Origin: Streptomyces sp. P9-A2 | GTDB taxonomy: Bacteria; Actinomycetota; Actinomycetes; Streptomycetales; Streptomycetaceae | Assembly: GCF_036634175.1 (NCBI RefSeq) | Contig: NZ_JAZIFX010000001.1 | Coordinates: 4,774,001 to 4,838,000 of the forward strand | DNA: 64,000 nt | Direction of reading: 5' to 3' | Shown: positions 63,356 through 64,000 of the stretch, in pieces | Position numbering within the stretch: the stretch's first letter is position 1 | How the letters are laid out: the number at the start of each line of letters is the position of its first letter | Translations under genes and position numbers: made by a program | The notes under the pieces: model-generated | What the model saw: only the letters and a program-made list of their open reading frames with translations | What the model was told of the DNA's origin: nothing | Databases searched by the model: none

Positions 63356-63388
63356 GGGGCATTCCACCGCGAACCGGTGGAATGCCCC
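63356..63388 (+). terminator. Hairpin between fusA and tuf
   Basis: A perfect 14-bp stem (63356-63369 with 63375-63388) with a 5-base loop. Without a T-tract it may be a weak terminator, a processing site or an mRNA stabiliser. A possible -35 TTGACC lies at 63336-63341, so tuf may have its own promoter, as is known for Streptomyces tuf1. Confidence 0.65.
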
Positions 63389-63465
63389 CGGCCCCGGGCT
63401 TTCCAGCAAAGATCACCTGGCGCCGATGAGTAAGGCGTACAGAACCACTCCACAGGAGGACCCCA

Positions 63466-64000
63466 GTGGCGAAGGCGAAGTTCGAGCGGACTAAGCCGCA
63501 CGTCAACATCGGCACCATCGGTCACATCGACCACGGTAAGACGACCCTCACGGCCGCCATTACCAAGGTGCTGCACGACGCGTACCCCGACCTGAACGAG
63601 GCCTCGGCCTTCGACATGATCGACAAGGCGCCTGAAGAGCGTCAGCGTGGTATCACGATCTCGATCTCGCACGTCGAGTACCAGACCGAGTCGCGTCACT
63701 ACGCCCACGTCGACTGCCCCGGTCACGCGGACTACATCAAGAACATGATCACGGGTGCGGCGCAGATGGACGGCGCCATCCTCGTCGTCGCCGCCACCGA
63801 CGGCCCGATGCCGCAGACCAAGGAGCACGTGCTCCTGGCCCGCCAGGTCGGCGTTCCGTACATCGTCGTCGCCCTGAACAAGGCCGACATGGTGGACGAC
63901 GAGGAGATCCTGGAGCTCGTCGAGCTCGAGGTCCGTGAGCTGCTCTCCGAGTACGAGTTCCCGGGCGACGACGTTCCGGTCGTCAAGGTCTCGGCGCTGA
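63466..64000 (+). CDS. tuf: Elongation factor Tu, 3' end beyond window
   Basis: The GTG at 63466 after AGGAGG starts [19 protein letters not shown]. Only ~178 residues are visible: P-loop [10 protein letters not shown], switch [10 protein letters not shown], and base-binding NKAD. The frame is open to the window end, so about 220 residues are missing. It brings aminoacyl-tRNA to the ribosome. Confidence 0.97.
   Translation, partial: MAKAKFERTKPHVNIGTIGHIDHGKTTLTAAITKVLHDAYPDLNEASAFDMIDKAPEERQRGITISISHVEYQTESRHYAHVDCPGHADYIKNMITGAAQMDGAILVVAATDGPMPQTKEHVLLARQVGVPYIVVALNKADMVDDEEILELVELEVRELLSEYEFPGDDVPVVKVSAL

Noticed and set aside
61196..63409. 737-codon minus-strand frame opposite fusA
   Set aside because: It is a GC-bias shadow of fusA.

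Overview
The window is GC-rich actinobacterial chromosome and almost certainly comes from Streptomyces or a close relative. The evidence is strong third-position G/C bias, many GTG starts and one TTG start, an rpoB TTG start, a zinc-type L33, an NusG with an acidic N-terminal extension, and a gene order (kor, two sensor kinases, partial nuo operon, htpX, yajQ-like gene, tRNA-Tyr, rpmG, murB, aspC, tRNA-Trp, secE-nusG-rplKA, rplJL, rpoBC, rpsL-rpsG-fusA-tuf) that matches what I recall of the S. coelicolor SCO4580-SCO4662 interval. The species cannot be fixed from the sequence alone.

Layout. 1-9.8 kb is ordinary core and accessory material: a truncated LolA-like lipoprotein with an ABC transporter, an amidase whose normal N-terminus has no start codon, a P-loop-like hypothetical protein, a Pro-rich TPR-like protein, a VOC protein, RarD, and a divergent NmrA-type reductase/HxlR regulator pair. 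9.9-28 kb is a redox block: korAB (2-oxoglutarate:ferredoxin oxidoreductase, minus strand), a NarL-type response regulator with two tandem paralogous sensor kinases, and a ten-gene complex I operon nuoABCHIJKLMN. That operon lacks nuoD, nuoE, nuoF and nuoG, so it has the membrane arm and Fe-S connectors without the NADH-input module. Beside korAB this suggests, without proving, a ferredoxin-linked role or a helper set for a complete complex elsewhere. 28-32 kb carries htpX-yccF, an amino-acid permease, a GlsB-like protein and a YajQ-like protein.

32.3-34.1 kb is the decayed remnant of a site-specific integrative element in tRNA-Tyr. A 49-bp near-identical att repeat flanks about 1.6 kb that holds a DUF4328 membrane gene and the C-terminal part of a tyrosine integrase. 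Each att copy is followed by its own strong hairpin. From my recollection SLP1 uses the corresponding tRNA-Tyr site in S. coelicolor.

34-45 kb holds a small Cys-containing protein, an SDR-like reductase, a CodA-like amidohydrolase that seems to have lost several catalytic residues, tRNA-Thr and tRNA-Met, rpmG, a two-subunit MaoC/HadAB dehydratase pair, a TetR regulator and DHA2 efflux pump sharing the operator GTTAGT-N8-ACTAAC, murB, adenosine deaminase and aspC. 45-64 kb is the conserved transcription/translation block: tRNA-Trp, secE, nusG, rplK, rplA, a lipoprotein gene, a GC-rich repeat island, the rplJ leader with an attenuator-like hairpin, rplJ-rplL, rpoB-rpoC, a DUF1707/DUF4190 protein, then rpsL-rpsG-fusA and a tuf gene cut by the window end.

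I found no CRISPR array, no intact transposase and no biosynthetic cluster. The most unusual signals are the att-flanked remnant, the TetR operator pair, the NADH-module-less nuo operon beside kor, the low-complexity tail of NuoC, the active-site-depleted amidohydrolase, and several species-specific repeat islands between conserved genes.
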